A stretch of 64,000 bases of DNA, taken from contig JALQBC010000038.1 of assembly GCA_023375675.1 (NCBI GenBank), positions 62,001 to 126,000 on the forward strand, given 5' to 3'. Each line of letters starts with the position of its first letter. The stretch's first letter is position 1. The position numbers and the translations under genes were made by a program. This stretch comes from Cytospora piceicola (lineage: Eukaryota > Ascomycota > Sordariomycetes > Diaporthales > Cytosporaceae). The notes under the pieces are model-generated. The model ran no database searches. It was not told the origin of the DNA and was given only the letters and a program-made list of their open reading frames with translations. Positions 44,351 through 58,599 of this stretch are shown one piece after another.

Positions 44351-46286
44351 GACCCCTTGCTAATAAACCTTAAGATTTCCGAGATAAAGATAATAGCTAA
44401 AGATATAGAAAGCCTGCTTACGATAACCGTAGTAACGATCGAGGCTACCGATATATAAAAGGGTACGTTAAAGGTAACTGTTACTTTAATATAAACGATA
44501 ATCGTTAATTTAGTGTTAAGGCTTATATAGTTAAAAAAGAACTTACTCCGGAGATTTTAAATAATATTAAATAATACTATAATAATTGTTATTACGTAGA
44601 CTTTATATCCGAGTTTAACGGTTTTAAGCCTTTTAGTTTTAGTTTTATTAAATCGGAAAAATAGCTTAACGGATAGCTTAAAGAACGCTTTTACTAGCGG
44701 TATAAGTTTTTTTTTCTATTATTATTAAAAACGTTAATAATATTTTACTTACTTATCGACTAAATCCGGCCGAAATACTTAATTCTATTAATTTTAAGCT
44801 TCTGTTATATTATAATATTATAAAGCTGTAACCTTAAAATATATTATCTTTTAAATCGAAACGTAAGACTTTATTAGATAGTAAATTATCTATAAAGACT
44901 TTATTAAGTAAGAAATTATCTTTTAAATTAAAATAAAAGACCTTATTAGCTAGTAAATTATTTATTAAATCTAAAACGCTACTTTATTATAATAACCTTA
45001 AAGTTTAAGTTATATAAAGTAAATATAAACTATTTTTAATAGATATATTATTATTTACCTTTATAGCTTTAAACCGATAGAATTAATTTTATTCTTTTTT
45101 TAAACTCGATTATTTAAAAATAGTTATATAAACTTTAGCCGGTAAATATATTTTAAAAGTCTTTAATACTGCTTTAAACGCTACTTTTATATTAGAAAAA
45201 CTCTTTCGAAAAAATTACTTTAATACTTAGTGTTAGCTACTATTTAAACTTATTCTTTTTAATAGTATTAGCTAAGGTTTACTTATTACCTACTGTATTA
45301 AAATCCTTATCGATATTCCCGATAAAAAGAAGTAATTTTAAACTATAACTAAATATATATATATTATCGACGAACTTTCTTATAAACTACTTTTTAAACT
45401 TTTTTTCTTAAAGGTAAAGTAATTATATATTAAATAAAGCCCCCCGGAGCGTAATAAAACGATTCGTATTACCGATACTATTTATTAAATTTAAGCTACT
45501 TATACTAAAGATCCCTTAGTTTAAAAATAAACCGTAGTCTTTAAAGCTATATAAAAGGTTATTATATTACTTAGATAAGGTTATAATATTAAAACTTATT
45601 ACCGATAGTTACCTATAGTAGCCGATAGATATTTATTTACCTTATAAGTTATAGTTGATAGTTATAGTACTATATATAGATCTCTTCTTAACGTTATTAT
45701 AAATAAGTATACTTATATATTCCCCTTTTTAAATTTCGGTAACTTTTTTATTATAATTTATAAAAGCTAAGTTATAAGTTATCTTTAACGCTTTACTATT
45801 ACCGAAAATATTCGGATATATTTTACTTAAAAGGATAAGATACTAATAGCGATTCCTTTAGCCGACTTATTAAACGATATACCTTTTAATAAGGAAAAAA
45901 GACGATTTCCCGACGGTTACCTTTTTAATATACCTATACCGGATCCCGATTTTAATATTAATAACGCCGATATTTATAATAAGTAGACCTCGAAACAGAT
46001 TAATAAAGTTCGGTAGTTAATCTTTCGTTATACCTAGCTATTTAGTTTAAGCTTAAGTTAATTTAATAACGGTATTAAAATAAATATTCTATTTAAAAAA
46101 AACGTTAACCTTAATAACCTTATCTAAAAACTATATAATATATCTTATAAAGATTAAACGGCCTTTAATTTAATTATTAACTCTTTAAAAAGTATCGGCG
46201 TTATTAAAGACGTCCCGGTTAATAAAATTTATTCTTATATATTACTTACGTTTATCGTTTAACGTAATTTTAAACTATATATAATC

Positions 46287-46900
46287 GTAAACTTTCGTTA
46301 TATTAATATTAAACTAGTCTTTTATAACTATCCTTTACCTCGATAAGATAATATTCTTAACTTTTTAAAAGGTTTTACTATTTTTATAATTATAAATATT
46401 ATAAAAGGATTTTTTTAATAACCGATTATTTTAAAAGACCGCTAGAAAACTATATTCGTTACTTTTTATTACGATTTATAACGTATAACGGTTAGCATTA
46501 TAAGTCTTATAAATTTACTAGCTTTCTTCTAATATAAGATAAAACGACTATTTAGTTCTTATTTTTAGTAATTCGTCTTAGTTTATATTAACAATATTAT
46601 TATTTTCTTTAAAAATATTAATAATTACTTAAACTATTTAAAAGTAGTTTTTACTATCTTTAAGAACTCCGGTTATATTATATTATTAGGTAAATATTAT
46701 TTTATATAACTAGGTTTAAAAGCGTTAAAATATTTTATTTTATATTTAAAACTGTTTATAACGAAAGAAAAGACCGAGGCTATTCGTAATTTAAAAATAC
46801 CGACCGATTTATAAACTCTTAAGATAAGTCTAAGTCTTATAGGTTACTATAAAGATTTTATCCCCGACTACTTTATTATCGCTAACCTGCTTAATAAGTT
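46287..46900 (+). pseudogene. Reverse transcriptase domain of element A
   Basis: The frame shows VNFRYIN, PLPR, KGFF and a catalytic loop reading VYINNIIIFF at 46581-46610. YIDD is expected there, and both Asp-to-Asn changes fit TpG-to-TpA mutation. The thumb region reads TKEKTEAIRNLKIPTDL and GYYKDFIPDYF. Several in-frame TAA/TAG codons interrupt it, so it is inactive. Confidence 0.85.
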
Positions 46901-47144
46901 AAAGACTTTAGGTTTTAAAAGCAGCCTTTATATAAATCCTTAACGTAATATATATACTTACTACTTTAAATTCCCTTTTAAAGTTATAGCCTTACTTACT
47001 AATACTACGCCTATAGTTATTATAGCTTAAAAAAAAAAGTAAGATTATTATAACGTACTTTAATAACGATATCTTAAGGCTTAAAAGTAATTTAAGTAAG
47101 CTTTAATTAATACTGTAGACTTAACGTTTCCCGATTATATTAAG

Positions 47145-47535
47145 TTATTCTATTTATACGTTAATATTAGTAGAAAAGGTATTAGTATTAGCTTTTATTA
47201 ACTATAAGCCGACGAAAAAAGCCGTTTAATCTTATTTTTATTATAGATACTTAGCTTTATAAAGACTTAATACTTCGCTTTAAAACTAAAGATATTAGGA
47301 TTTATTTAAGCTTTCGAGAAATACTTTTATTTTCTCGATTATAACGATATTTACGTTATTATTAATTATAAATCTATTAAGTACTTGTTTAAAGCTGTAG
47401 CTAAGTTTTTTAAAAACGTTTATCGTATTATTAAATAGCAGCTGTTTTTAGCTAAATACGTTAATAAGATTTATATTATTTATCGGCTAAGTAAAACTTA
47501 TATTAATACCGACGTTTTATTAAGACTATTTAAGA
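47145..47535 (+). pseudogene. RNase H domain of element A
   Basis: The frame reads LYVNISRKGISISFYQL with a stop in the last segment, then ADEKSRLI. Further on it reads YVIINYKSIKYLFKA, where gypsy RNase H has a D-x-K-S-L-K-Y-L segment. RIP stops are present throughout. Confidence 0.75.
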
Positions 47536-47859
47536 TTAAAAATAAGTATACCCTTACAAAACCGATATCGTAAGCTTTTAATTATAGACTTACAGATCTT
47601 ATCGTCTATACTTATATCGTTATTAAACAGTAAGCTTATTTAGTTATAAAGTTAGCTACGTTAATTATATCCGATATTCTAGCTATTTTAGTTAATACTT
47701 AACCTGTGCTTAAGGTTTTACTTAAGCTATAGCCTTTAAACAAACCTCTTCTGCCTACGATTACCTCGGAGGACTTAGCTAAATAAGCGGAAATAGCTTT
47801 ATAGTATATACCTATAGTAGATATCGTTACCGCCTTTATTAATAGTATAGTTATAGTAA

Positions 47860-48745
47860 CTATATAAATATTTAAAGTATTCGAAACCGATCTTATTTAA
47901 GCCTTAAAAATAGACAGAAGTTTTAAATTTATTTATAAAAATTTATACGACTAATTAAATAAGATTTAAAATAATCTTTAAAAACTAGATTTTAGCTTTT
48001 ATAATTTCCGTCTTTATCCTTATAGCCGCCTCTTTTATTATATAGATAAAAACCGTAGCTATTTAGTTATACCTTTTTCCCGAATCTGCCGAATTCTATA
48101 TATAGCTTATAATAATCGTATATATATCGGTATTAATCGTATTTTTAAGTTTTTCCGAAACACGATATTCTTTCTATAAATAAAATAGGAGGTTAAAAAT
48201 TACGTTAAGGAATACGCTATTTATAGATTTTATAATACCTTTAAGTATTTTCCTTTCGGTAATTTATAGCCGATTAATACTTTTTAAATCCTTTTATTAG
48301 TACTATATCTCGATTTTTCTATAAGTTTATTAGTTTTTATAAAAGGTAATAACTACGTTTTTTTTATTACTTATAAAACGTTTAAGTTTATTAAAGGTTT
48401 TATTAGTAAAACTATATTTAACGTAAAAGACTAAGCTAAGCTTTATATTAAGTATATTTATTTTAATTAAAGCTTACTAAACGTTTTTATCTTTAATATA
48501 AATAATAAGTTTATAGTAATCCTTTAGTAAGGTTTATATTAAGCTATAAGTATCGATATTCGTATAACCGTAGCTAACTATTCCGCTATAAATAGATAAG
48601 CCGAGTAAATAGTTTAAACTATAACTTTAAGCTTTATATTATACGTCGGGGCTTTATAGGATTTTTTATCTTAAAAATATTAATTACTTTACGTTTTATA
48701 TATATTAAATACCTTATAGTTAGTATTAATAAAGTAAATTTTATA
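47860..48745 (+). pseudogene. Integrase domain of element A
   Basis: The frame shows YAIYRFYNT (zinc-binding Cys codons mutated), LYLDFSISLLVF and FNINNKFIVIL near 48490. TVANYSAINR then AE and TITLSFILYVGA follow near 48560-48650. These align with the D, D-35-E core of gypsy integrases; several catalytic positions are altered by G-to-A change. Confidence 0.75.
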
Positions 48746-49696
48746 TATTATATTTTATAAACAACTTTCTTACGGTTTCCTTTTTTTATTTAAGAATTTA
48801 TTATATAAGTTTAATTATTAGTAGTAAATTATTAAAGAAGAAGCGGCAGAGTACTTAGAAATTATATAGGCTTATATAAAAATATATTATAATACGCGAT
48901 ATTATAAACTATTTAACCTTAATAAAGATAATTACGTTTATATTAAACTAGCTAAAAGAGTTAACCGAGGCTATAAATTCGACTATTAGACTAAGCTGTT
49001 TTTTAAATAAGCCGGCCTTTATTATATCTTCGATAAACTTAGCCTTTTTAAATACCGTATCGAACTTTTTTACTAGTTAAAATAAAACTTTAAAATCTCT
49101 GTTAAATATCTCGTCCTTGTCTTATCTATATAAGCTAAAGCTACCCCTTTAAGCTTAAGTTTAATTATAATAAATAAAGAGTAAAAATTTATTATTAAAG
49201 CTATTATCGGCTATAGTTAAATATAAAAGCCCGGTAATAAAGTTAAATCTTTTTATTATAAAGTTAAGTAAATAAACTATAATAATATAATCTAAAAACC
49301 GTATTTTAGCCTTATTTATAACGTTCTAAAGTTTATTAAAACCTACCGACGAAACTATTATATCTTATATTTTTATAAATAACTTACCTTTAGTAATTAT
49401 TATCTCCCGCTATATTAAAGAATATTAATTTAGAATTAATTAAACGTAGCTTAAACGAAAATAGAAGTAATAGATCGTTACGTTAAAATAACTTATAAGT
49501 AAGGCTAATACCTTATATATATAATAACGAAATTCTTATTATTCTCTTTACTTTTAATTTTAAATTAAAGCGTTCTATAACGTAATATATGAATTTTCGT
49601 ATTAAAAAAATATATTATACTTATTTTAGCTATAAACGCTTTTTTTTAGCGTTACTAGATAGTAACTTACTACTATAAAAACCCTTCTACTATACC

Positions 49697-49784
49697 GAAC
49701 CTTTAAACTACTAAACCTTTTAACTACTAAACCTTTAAACTATTAAACCTTTAAACTACTAAACCTTTAAACTACTAAACCTTT
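49697..49784. repeat. 16-bp tandem repeat, five and a half copies
   Basis: Units of AACCTTT(A/T)AACTA(C/T)TA start at 49697, 49713, 49729, 49745 and 49761, with a half unit after. It lies downstream of the element A integrase, in what may be the 3' untranslated region or LTR. Confidence 0.85.
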
Positions 49785-50524
49785 TATAACTTAATTAATC
49801 CTCTTATAATTATAAACCTTAAACTTTATACTAAGCAAATTATTATATAATCCTTTTTTTAATTTACTTACTATTATTAATTAAAATAGCTTATAAAAAC
49901 CTTATTATTAATATCGAGCTTATAGCTTTTATAAACACGTTAAATATGCCCGATACGATAAAGGTATTTATTAGCCTTTACGTTAATTACAATAACGGTA
50001 TTCTATTCCTTTTTAGATATTTTTATAATACTTTTTATAAAACTTTTTGTAAAATAGCTAAGTAGCTTTAAACTAATTGTAAAATAATTCTAGTTTTTTA
50101 TATTTAAGCTTCTGTTAATATTATTATAAAGTAACTTATTAACGCGATTAAAATTCGAGTTAATATAGGCGATATTAATAAACAGACTATAGAGTCTACT
50201 AACTAATTTATTAAGTCTAATAGATAGACTACTAACTTTTATATCGGTTATATATCTAACACGCTCTTTTCTATTAATTATAACGAACTAATAAAGACTA
50301 AGTACGAAATTAATAGCGAGTTTATAATAAACGCGTTTAAATACGTATATAATAACGTTATTTTTAAGGATAAAATATAATAATTTTTTATATTTAGCGT
50401 CGATCTTTCGATAGTTAAGATAGATTTAAGATTTATTATAAATATCGACTAGTATTATAACACTTTATATAGCCTTAAAGGACTTAACGATAATAATTGC
50501 GTTTTATATATATTTAATATTCTT

Positions 50525-50528
50525 TTAC
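50525..50528. other. Target-site duplication of element B, left (TTAC)
   Basis: TTAC directly precedes the 5' LTR and the same four bases follow the 3' LTR at 62705-62708. Four to five bp is the usual size for Ty3/gypsy integration. Confidence 0.7.
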
Positions 50529-50831
50529 TAACGCGGTAGCTAGTAGTACTAGACCTACTAACCTTACGTCGGTGTCTTTTAAAAGGTATCTCGAGTGCTT
50601 ATTTTAATTACTCTTTTTACTTAGATAAGAATAATATATAACGAAGTTTTACTGCTTATACTTATCCCGACGTAATTAAACTTAAATATTATCCTTTTTA
50701 TCTTTCTGCCTTTATTTTTATAGCCGACGGTCGTTCGAAAGTATAAGCCTTCGGGCTTACTTTTAATTAACTTTAACGTAACGAGGCCGGTAACTTTTAG
50801 TTTTTTATAAGGGTTACTCGTTTCTACGATA
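50529..50831 (+). repeat. 5' LTR of element B
   Basis: This 303-bp copy starts TAACGCGGTAGC and ends TTTCTACGATA. It matches the 3' LTR along its full length, with differences that are mostly transitions. It retains fewer CpA/TpG sites than the 3' copy. Confidence 0.9.
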
Positions 50832-53800
50832 TTTAATATTTACCTTATAAATCGAATATAGGTTTTATCGGTTTTTTTAAATTCTTTAATTTAATTAAAC
50901 TAAAGATATTTTAAAAAATATATCGACGTTTAAAACTATATACTTTTAAGCCGCTTAAGTATAAAACTTACCGGAACCGAGGTTTATAACCGCTAGATAT
51001 TAAAGGTATAGACTAAGGGAAACGAGGTAAATACTTAAGCCGCGACGCTTAATACCGAATTTTACCGATTAATTCTACTTTTATTATAATATACGATAGA
51101 TCGACGACGTTATAAAGATAAGCCTACGAAAAAAAAGGTTTCTTTACTTATTATTAAACCGAATATTTATTTAAAATAAAGAAATACAGAAAGGAAGTAA
51201 GTCTCTGTAGTTAAATATAACTTTACAGTTTACCGGTATTATACTAATTAAATTAAAAATCTAAGTTTTAAGCTATTTTTTTTTTAAAAAACCTAGAAAA
51301 TATTATATATAAATAGCTAAACAGTTAACTAGTAGGAAAGATAAATTCTTTAAAAAGCCCGAGAAGGAAAAGGATTATCGCGATAGTTATATCGTTTAGT
51401 AATAGTATTAATTAAATCTGTTTTATGTTTTACTTTTTAAAATATTTTATTTAAAGTATTTTTTTTATTCCGATAAGTATCGAAGTAATTAACGTTTATC
51501 TATTTTTATTACTATTATCCTAGACTTATATTAAATACCTTTTCCGGTAAACTTAAGATTAATTAAGTATCCCCGGGTTTTATTTAGTACTTTACCGACG
51601 GAAAAAAAAGTTTAGTATATTCTTTTATTTTATTTTCTTTTTCTAAGTTTATAGTCGTAGTATATTAAATACCCTTATCCGTTTTAAATAATAATTTAAT
51701 ATTATATAGTAAAGTTAACCGTATCGACGGATTTAATTAAGCGATTAATAAAGAGATAAAGATTAAAAATAAGCCGAAAGGAACGTCGAAAAGAAAAGGA
51801 TAAGAGAAACTAAACCGTCCGAATAAAAAATAAAGAAAAAAAATATCGACGAAAGATTAACTAACCTTTTCTACTCTTTCGAAAAAGGAAACTAACGAAA
51901 CCTTTATACCTTTTAATTAACCTTAAACACCGGTATATCCCCCTTTAGCTCCCCTACTAATATAATACCTAAGCCTATTTATTAGTATTCTACCGGTCGA
52001 AAGGATTTAAGCTCTTAGTTTTAAGCCTTTCGATAATATTAATATTACCGATTATCTTAAGCGTTATAATATTATTTATTTAATTTTAAAGATTTCTAAT
52101 TAATATACTTTAGAGATTTTAAAGATAATAGTTATAAGACTAAAGATAGTAATAGACTTTACGATATAGATATCGAGCGTTTAGACTTAGGCTAATTAAA
52201 AGAAACGATTAAAGCAGGCGTATAAACGTTACAATCGCTAATAGCTTTATACCTCGGATTAAGAAAAAGGAGCTTTTATTTCTACTTATATTATTAACTC
52301 TTTAGAGTTACTTTACTTCGCTATCTTAAAGTATAATTAACTCTTTATAAAGGCCGGGAAGCGAGATTATTAGACTTAAATAGAGTTTTAAGATAAACTC
52401 CTTACTTCTTAGATTAAAAGGTTACGTATCGAGCTTAAAGTTACGGAAAATTCTTTAAAAAGGTAATCTTAGCCTTATTTAATAAATAATCTTTTAAAGT
52501 TTTATTTAATCGTTTAATATAAAGAAGAGTACGATAAGAAGATATCCGGACGTAATATCTACAATAACCGGAAAGAACGAAATCTTATCTTCCCGGTAGT
52601 AACTTTATAGACCTATTAACCGGATCCTACGCCGGCTCTCCTCCTTAAAGATCTTACTCTTTAAAATAAAGCTGCTTAATTCTATACTTAAGCCGTAGTC
52701 TTTAAGATTTTTAATAGGTAAGACCTAAACCTATAGGCTAATATTAATCCTTTAGTTATATTCGACGATTAATATAAAGATCTTTTTAAATAATTAGATA
52801 ACTTAAAGATTAGTAATACAGACCTTTAAAAGGAAATTAGTTAAAAGAACTCCTATTTTTAGTAAGATATTAACGATATTCGAAACTAAGTATATAAAAA
52901 AGTTAAAGCCCGATTATATAATTATCGCTAATTACTTAAAAGTGTCTTATTAAAAGACTAAATTTAAAATCCTACTTTTTCGACTAGCCTTAATAATATC
53001 GTTAAGTATATAGCTAATAGAGAATATATTAATAAGTAAGACTTTACTACTTACGTTTATTATTACGAGATAGAGGTTAACTAATTTAAAAAAGATAAAA
53101 CTAAGAAACTCTATTATAGATATAGACGGAATAACTATAACGCTAATCGATACCTTTTACTTAAAAAGCTAAAAAGGGAAGGTATTCTCTTCTGTTTAGA
53201 TTTAAGATAAATACTTTAAGTAATTAAAATAAGAGACGAGGTCTTCGAAAATAAAGGAAAGCTAGTCCGGGTAGATTTAATTAGCTAGTACTGTAATAAG
53301 AAGGGGGTAAAAGCTCTTTAAGTCGTTTTAGTAACTTTAAAGCTTCGGGCCTAAGATAATTAAAACTAAATACCTGCGGTTAAAAGGTATAAAATCTTAG
53401 TTAAACGTAAACCTCGATTCCGAGGTAATTTTAAGTATATTATCGGTAAACTGCTTTATAATCCTATAGATAACTTTAATAGCGATAATACAAATATCGA
53501 GTCGATTTAAGCGGTTATTAATTAAAGCAGTATTCTAAATATATCTTCCGGATATATACCGCTTAAGAAGCTAACTATTACCGCCTCTCCGACGACGATT
53601 TCTAATATCGAAGAGTAAGGAAAAGTTCTTAACGTTAATAATTAAGCTTAAGTTAATAATAACGTCGCTAAAAGGCGAAGGATTACCTAAGTCGAAGACG
53701 AAGTTTTAAAAACCGCTACTCGGAGTATTCCGATATTTAGAAATTAAGCTAAAAAGAAGGTTAAGGAGAATAATATTAATTAGCCGTTTTTAAAAGAGAA

Positions 53801-55479
53801 CCTGTAAATAAAAGTATAAAACGCTATCTTAGATTTTAGAAAAATATTAGTTAATCGGTTCTTTTATACTTTTAAGGGATATACTTAAGATAAGATCCTT
53901 TAAATACGCCCCGACTTTAAAGATAGTATTATCTATTATATTTAAATACTTTAAGATAGTAGGATAAAGATTATTTATTTTAATTATAAAAAAAGCTAAA
54001 ACCTAAACGATAGAGTAAATAATTAACCCGGAGCTTTAAACGTAATAGTAGTCCGATAAAAAGATAAGTCTTTATAATAAAACTAACTCGGTTTCGATTC
54101 GATTAAATCTTTTTTTAAAAACTAAAAAGTTTTTAATACTCGAATTAGTATAATTAAAATATATTTTTATTAAAAAGTTACTAATATAAATACTCGTATC
54201 GAAAGACTTTAAAAGAGTATCGCTTCGGTTTATTATTTTACTATTCGAATCGGATCTAAAGGTAGTAATACTTAGTTATCGATACTCGATACCGGAACCG
54301 AATTTAACCTTTTAAAAGTAAATATTTACAATAAGTATAAACTTTTAGTTATTTAAACCGATATCGGTTTTCGAACGTATAATAAAAGAAAGATTAACCT
54401 TTTAAGCGTTTTTAAGACTTCGGTTTAAATCGGAGGTTATTATAAGTAAGTCGTTTTTTACGTAGTAAAGGACCGAATTACGAAGATAAACTATAACATT
54501 CTTCTCGGGATATTATTTATCTTTTAAACGAAGCTTACTCTCGAATATTCGCCCGATAACTTACTTAAAGCTAATTTTTATTTTAGTAATACTAGATTAG
54601 TCGTTATAGTAAAAAGTAAGCTTAAGACTTTTATTTAGATTAACTTTCGTTTAAAGAGTAAGCTTAGAAAAAACTAGAGTTTAATAGTTGTATTTCCGAA
54701 GAGCGCGGCGTTATTAATAATAAAGACGTCTTTACTTAAGTTTCCGACTAACTTAAACTAAATAATATTCCCGTTCTTTCCTTATCCGATAAAGATATAC
54801 CTATATTCGTTTTAATAGTATTTAAGGTAGTTAAAACAGAACTTATAGATATATACCTTTTTATTTAATAAAAGGAAAACTACTGTTGCTTTTATAGTTA
54901 GTATAAGCGATAAACTAAGAAACTATAAAAGAAAGGTTTTAACTTACCTTTTTTTTAAAAGTAAACGCGTTAAGCTATTAAAAAGATAGTAAGGATAGTT
55001 AATACTTTCTATAAAAGAGTTACTTTTAAAGTTAAGCCGGTTAATAATTTAAAACCGGATAACTCTGTTTTAAAAGGAAATCCGATATAGAAAGTAAAGA
55101 AAGTCGAAACGGTTAAAGCTAATTAAGCTAAGTTACCGTTTAGTAAATATAACTTTTAAATTTAGCCGAAGTTTTCGGATATCGAGCTTAAAAGCTAATT
55201 AACGGAGGAAAGGTAAAAAAAGATATTAAAAATTAGTTATAATAATCTTAATCCGGCTAAAGTAAAGATATTTCGATATATATTAATTAACCGGAAAAAG
55301 AGTTTAGTATAAGATTAGTCCGAGATTAAGGAAATTATCGAAGAAGTTATCTCTTTTTAAGTTATTCGGACCGTTTTCTATAACGTCTTTTAGTTAAAGA
55401 ATATCCCGATCCTTTATACTCTTAAGTTAAAAACTTTAAAGCTATTTAAAAAACGTTTAAAAAGACGGATTATCGAAAA

Positions 55480-56230
55480 TAGTTATAGTTTATACCGTAA
55501 TCGTTAGTTTTTAGTTTAAAAGAAGAATAGTAGCCTTTATCTTATTAATAACGCTTAAAAGTATAATACGTTTATAATTAAAGACGTTTTTATACCGCTA
55601 ACGGCTAATTAATTCTCTAAGGAGTTTATAATATATAAGATTTTATTTCTTTTCGACTTTTTTTTTAAGTATAATTAAGTTAAGCTTTATCCGAACAGTC
55701 GAAATATAATAACGTTTATTACTTCTTTAAGTCTTTTCCGGATATATACTTTACCGATAAAAGCGATAAACTCTGTTACTTAATTTATAAGGATTATAGT
55801 CCGATTATTATATAACTTAATTCCTTATATTTATTAGGCTTTTTTTAACGATATCGTTATTAAAGGTCCGGAGTTAACTTACTCGGATAAAATATTAAAA
55901 AAGCTTCCGGGTATCTACCGCTATATTATAAAATATATTTATAACCTTAATTAAGTCCTTTTTAATACCGAGCTAATAAAAACAACGATTTTAAGTATTA
56001 AATTTAAATAGTATCGAAGATAAGTAGATATTATCGGTTATATATATAAATCGATCGAGTGTTTTCTTTAACTAAAAAAGATTTAGAAGATTAAAGGCTA
56101 AACGGTTTATAATAATTTTAAAAACCTCCGATTATTTTTAAAAATAGTCGTTTACTATAACTATTAAATCTAAAACTTTATTATTATCGCTCGACTACTT
56201 TATAACCTAATAAAGAAAAACGCTCTATTC
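55480..56230 (+). pseudogene. Reverse transcriptase/RNase H region of element B
   Basis: The frame reads LINNA and KDVFIPLTAN, then YPNSRNIITFITSLSLFRIY and TLPIKAINSVT. The catalytic loop reads AFFNDIVIKGP at 55838-55870, where FLDD or FVDD is expected. KTTILSIKFK and LRLFLKIVVYYNY follow, ending at LIKKNALFR. This is a gypsy-type RT clearly different from that of element A. Many RIP stops are present. Confidence 0.82.
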
Positions 56231-57299
56231 CGATAAAAGGAAGCTTAATAAATCGCTATAAAAAAGTTAATTAACGTGTTAGTTAATAAACCGGTTATTA
56301 TCGGGATTAATTACTTACTTAATACCGGAGCTATTATCTTAATAATCGATATTAGTTTAGTTAGATAAAGAGCTGCTTTAATATAAGAGATCGAAGAATA
56401 CTAAAGACTAGCTCGCTTCGAAAGTAATTCTTAAACCTAAGCTAAGTAAAAGTATAATATTACGAAGAGAGAGTATCGGATAACCCTTTACGCTTTTTAA
56501 CGACTTCGTTAATATCTTTTTAAATATTATTTTATTCTAAAGACAGATATATAAGTTCTTATTAATTAAATTAATAAAAGGATATCGGATATTTTAAGCG
56601 TTTTAGTAAGTCGTTAAATCGCTATTATTAAGATCTTCGACTTTACTATTAAATATATTCCCGGGACGAAAAATCTTATCGCCGATATACTTTCTCGGCT
56701 ACTAATTTTTAAAGCCTCGGCCGAAAATCCGGAAAAAGACCTCGACGACTAATATAATACTTAGATTAATACGATACTAGTAGAAGAAATCTTAAACCCG
56801 AAGTTAATATAGTCCGATAAATCTTTATAGTATATAAGGTTCTTTACTACCGGTATTATTCTTTAAAGGATATAGAGATAAGCCGTTAAACGATTTAAGA
56901 ATAAAGCGTTAAGATATTAAGTAATTAATTATACCTTTTAAAGACGGGAGGAGAAAAAGCTCTTATACCGGTATATTATTAATAATCCCGACCTTTAACG
57001 GAAAATTCTCCGGAATTATTATAAGAAATTCGGATATAAAGGCCGTAATACGATATTCGCTAAGCTTAAAGGACTATACTTTTAAAGACGGCTTTAGTTA
57101 GACGTTACCGAAGCTGTTTAAACTTATCTTAAGTATAATAAGTATAACCTAAAACTTTAAAGTAAAGGTATTTATTCTATAGTCTCCGGACAACTATTTA
57201 AAAAGATTAAAGTTAATATTTAATATATACCTAATAATTAAAGCTATTAATTTTTCGCTAAAACCTAATATAATTTAACAGGATACGTAATTATTAAAC

Positions 57300-58060
57300 C
57301 GATAAAGAAATCGGATTTACCGATAATAAAAAAGTTCTTTTAAGAAGATATTATTCTTATCTACGGATATTTATTATTTATTAATATCGACAGGGGACTA
57401 GAAAATAAAGGAGAGTTTAAAGCTATTATTAAATAACTTAGTATTTTTCTCGTTTAAGTTTCGCTTTATAATCCTCCGGCCTAAAAGATCGTCGAAAAAG
57501 GGTATTACTTTATTACTAACGCCTTAACTAAAATAGCGGATAAACAGATATTATAATAGTAATACCTTAAAATCGTAATCTTTATTAATCGTACCTTAAT
57601 CCGCTATTCTTATAGTTTTATATTCTTCTACTTTATCTTTAGATAAAAACTATTAATTCCTTTAAAAACCGAGATTCCTATATAAAGGGTTATTTTATAA
57701 AAGCTTAATTAAAGTAATTAAAAAGCTTTTAAAGCGAAGATTTAATCTATAGCTAACTAAAGAGTAGATATTTAAACCGCTATTAAAGTAGTAATAATAT
57801 ACCGATAAAAGGTAGCCGATAAAGCGAACTTTCGAGGTTTAATTAGAAAAAGCCGGCTTTAAAAAGGTAATATAGTTTTAGTTTATAACTATATAAGGAA
57901 AATGTCTTATTCGAGGACTACTAAAATTACCTACTGTTAAAAGAGACTATTTATCGTTAATTAAGTTCTGCTTAAGTATACTTACCGACTCCGGATAACT
58001 AACAGGATCCTTTTTAAAGGTATATTCTCTGTTAGGAATATTAAAAAGTTTATTTAAAAT
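57300..58060 (+). pseudogene. Integrase region of element B
   Basis: The frame shows NIDRGLENKGEFKAIIK, then YNPPA...KIVEKGYYFITNALTKIADK, the segment around the catalytic Glu of gypsy integrases. IVIFINRTLIRYSYSF and a basic C-terminal part with NIVLVYNYIRKMSYSRTTKI follow, typical of the domain linking integrase to the element 3' region. RIP stops occur throughout. Confidence 0.8.
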
Positions 58061-58599
58061 ACCCGAGGTTTTTAAGAACTAAAGACTCCGATACTATAAG
58101 ATTAAAGTAAAAATAAATAAGTTCTTTTTTTAAACGATAAGCTTTTATTAGTTTCCTTACCTTTTATTCGTAAAGCCGCTAAAGAACCTTTAGAAGTTTA
58201 TTAAAATAAAGTACTTATAACCGATATATTTTAAATCTTAAAACTCGATATCCTTACTTTATTTAGCTCTAGTTAATTCTAAAATCTTTTAAAGATTCTA
58301 ATCCTTATAATTCCCGATATAAAGGAAGAAGATAATCTAAGCGACTTCGATAACCCGGATAAAGTAACTATCTTTAATTCTCGACCTTAAACCCGGGTAA
58401 TAGTAAAAGAAATATCCGAGTAAAGAAAGGCTAAGTAAGATAATTAGTTTATTTAAATTCTAACACGTCGAATTAAAAATAATAATTTCCTTATATCTCT
58501 TTTATAAGATATTTATTATAAACCTTTACTTCCTTAATATTATTAATTCTTATCTTATTCCTTTTTTTTTTAGTTTCTACTATTTAAAAATATTTAGTT

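Larger units (their letters stand above)
43480..49200 (+). mobile_element. Ty3/gypsy retrotransposon A, RIP-degraded, internal region
   Basis: Reading through RIP stops on the plus strand gives the gypsy order. A gag-like start (KFNGKD) lies near 43545 and an Arg/Asp-rich tract at about 44130-44350. Reverse transcriptase lies at 46287-46900, RNase H at about 47145-47535 and integrase at about 47860-48745. The order RT-RNaseH-integrase distinguishes Ty3/gypsy from copia elements. I could not find matching LTRs: neither 42.6-43.45 kb nor 49.3-50.5 kb shows a direct repeat I could align by eye. Ends are therefore approximate and the element may be truncated or nested. Confidence 0.75.
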
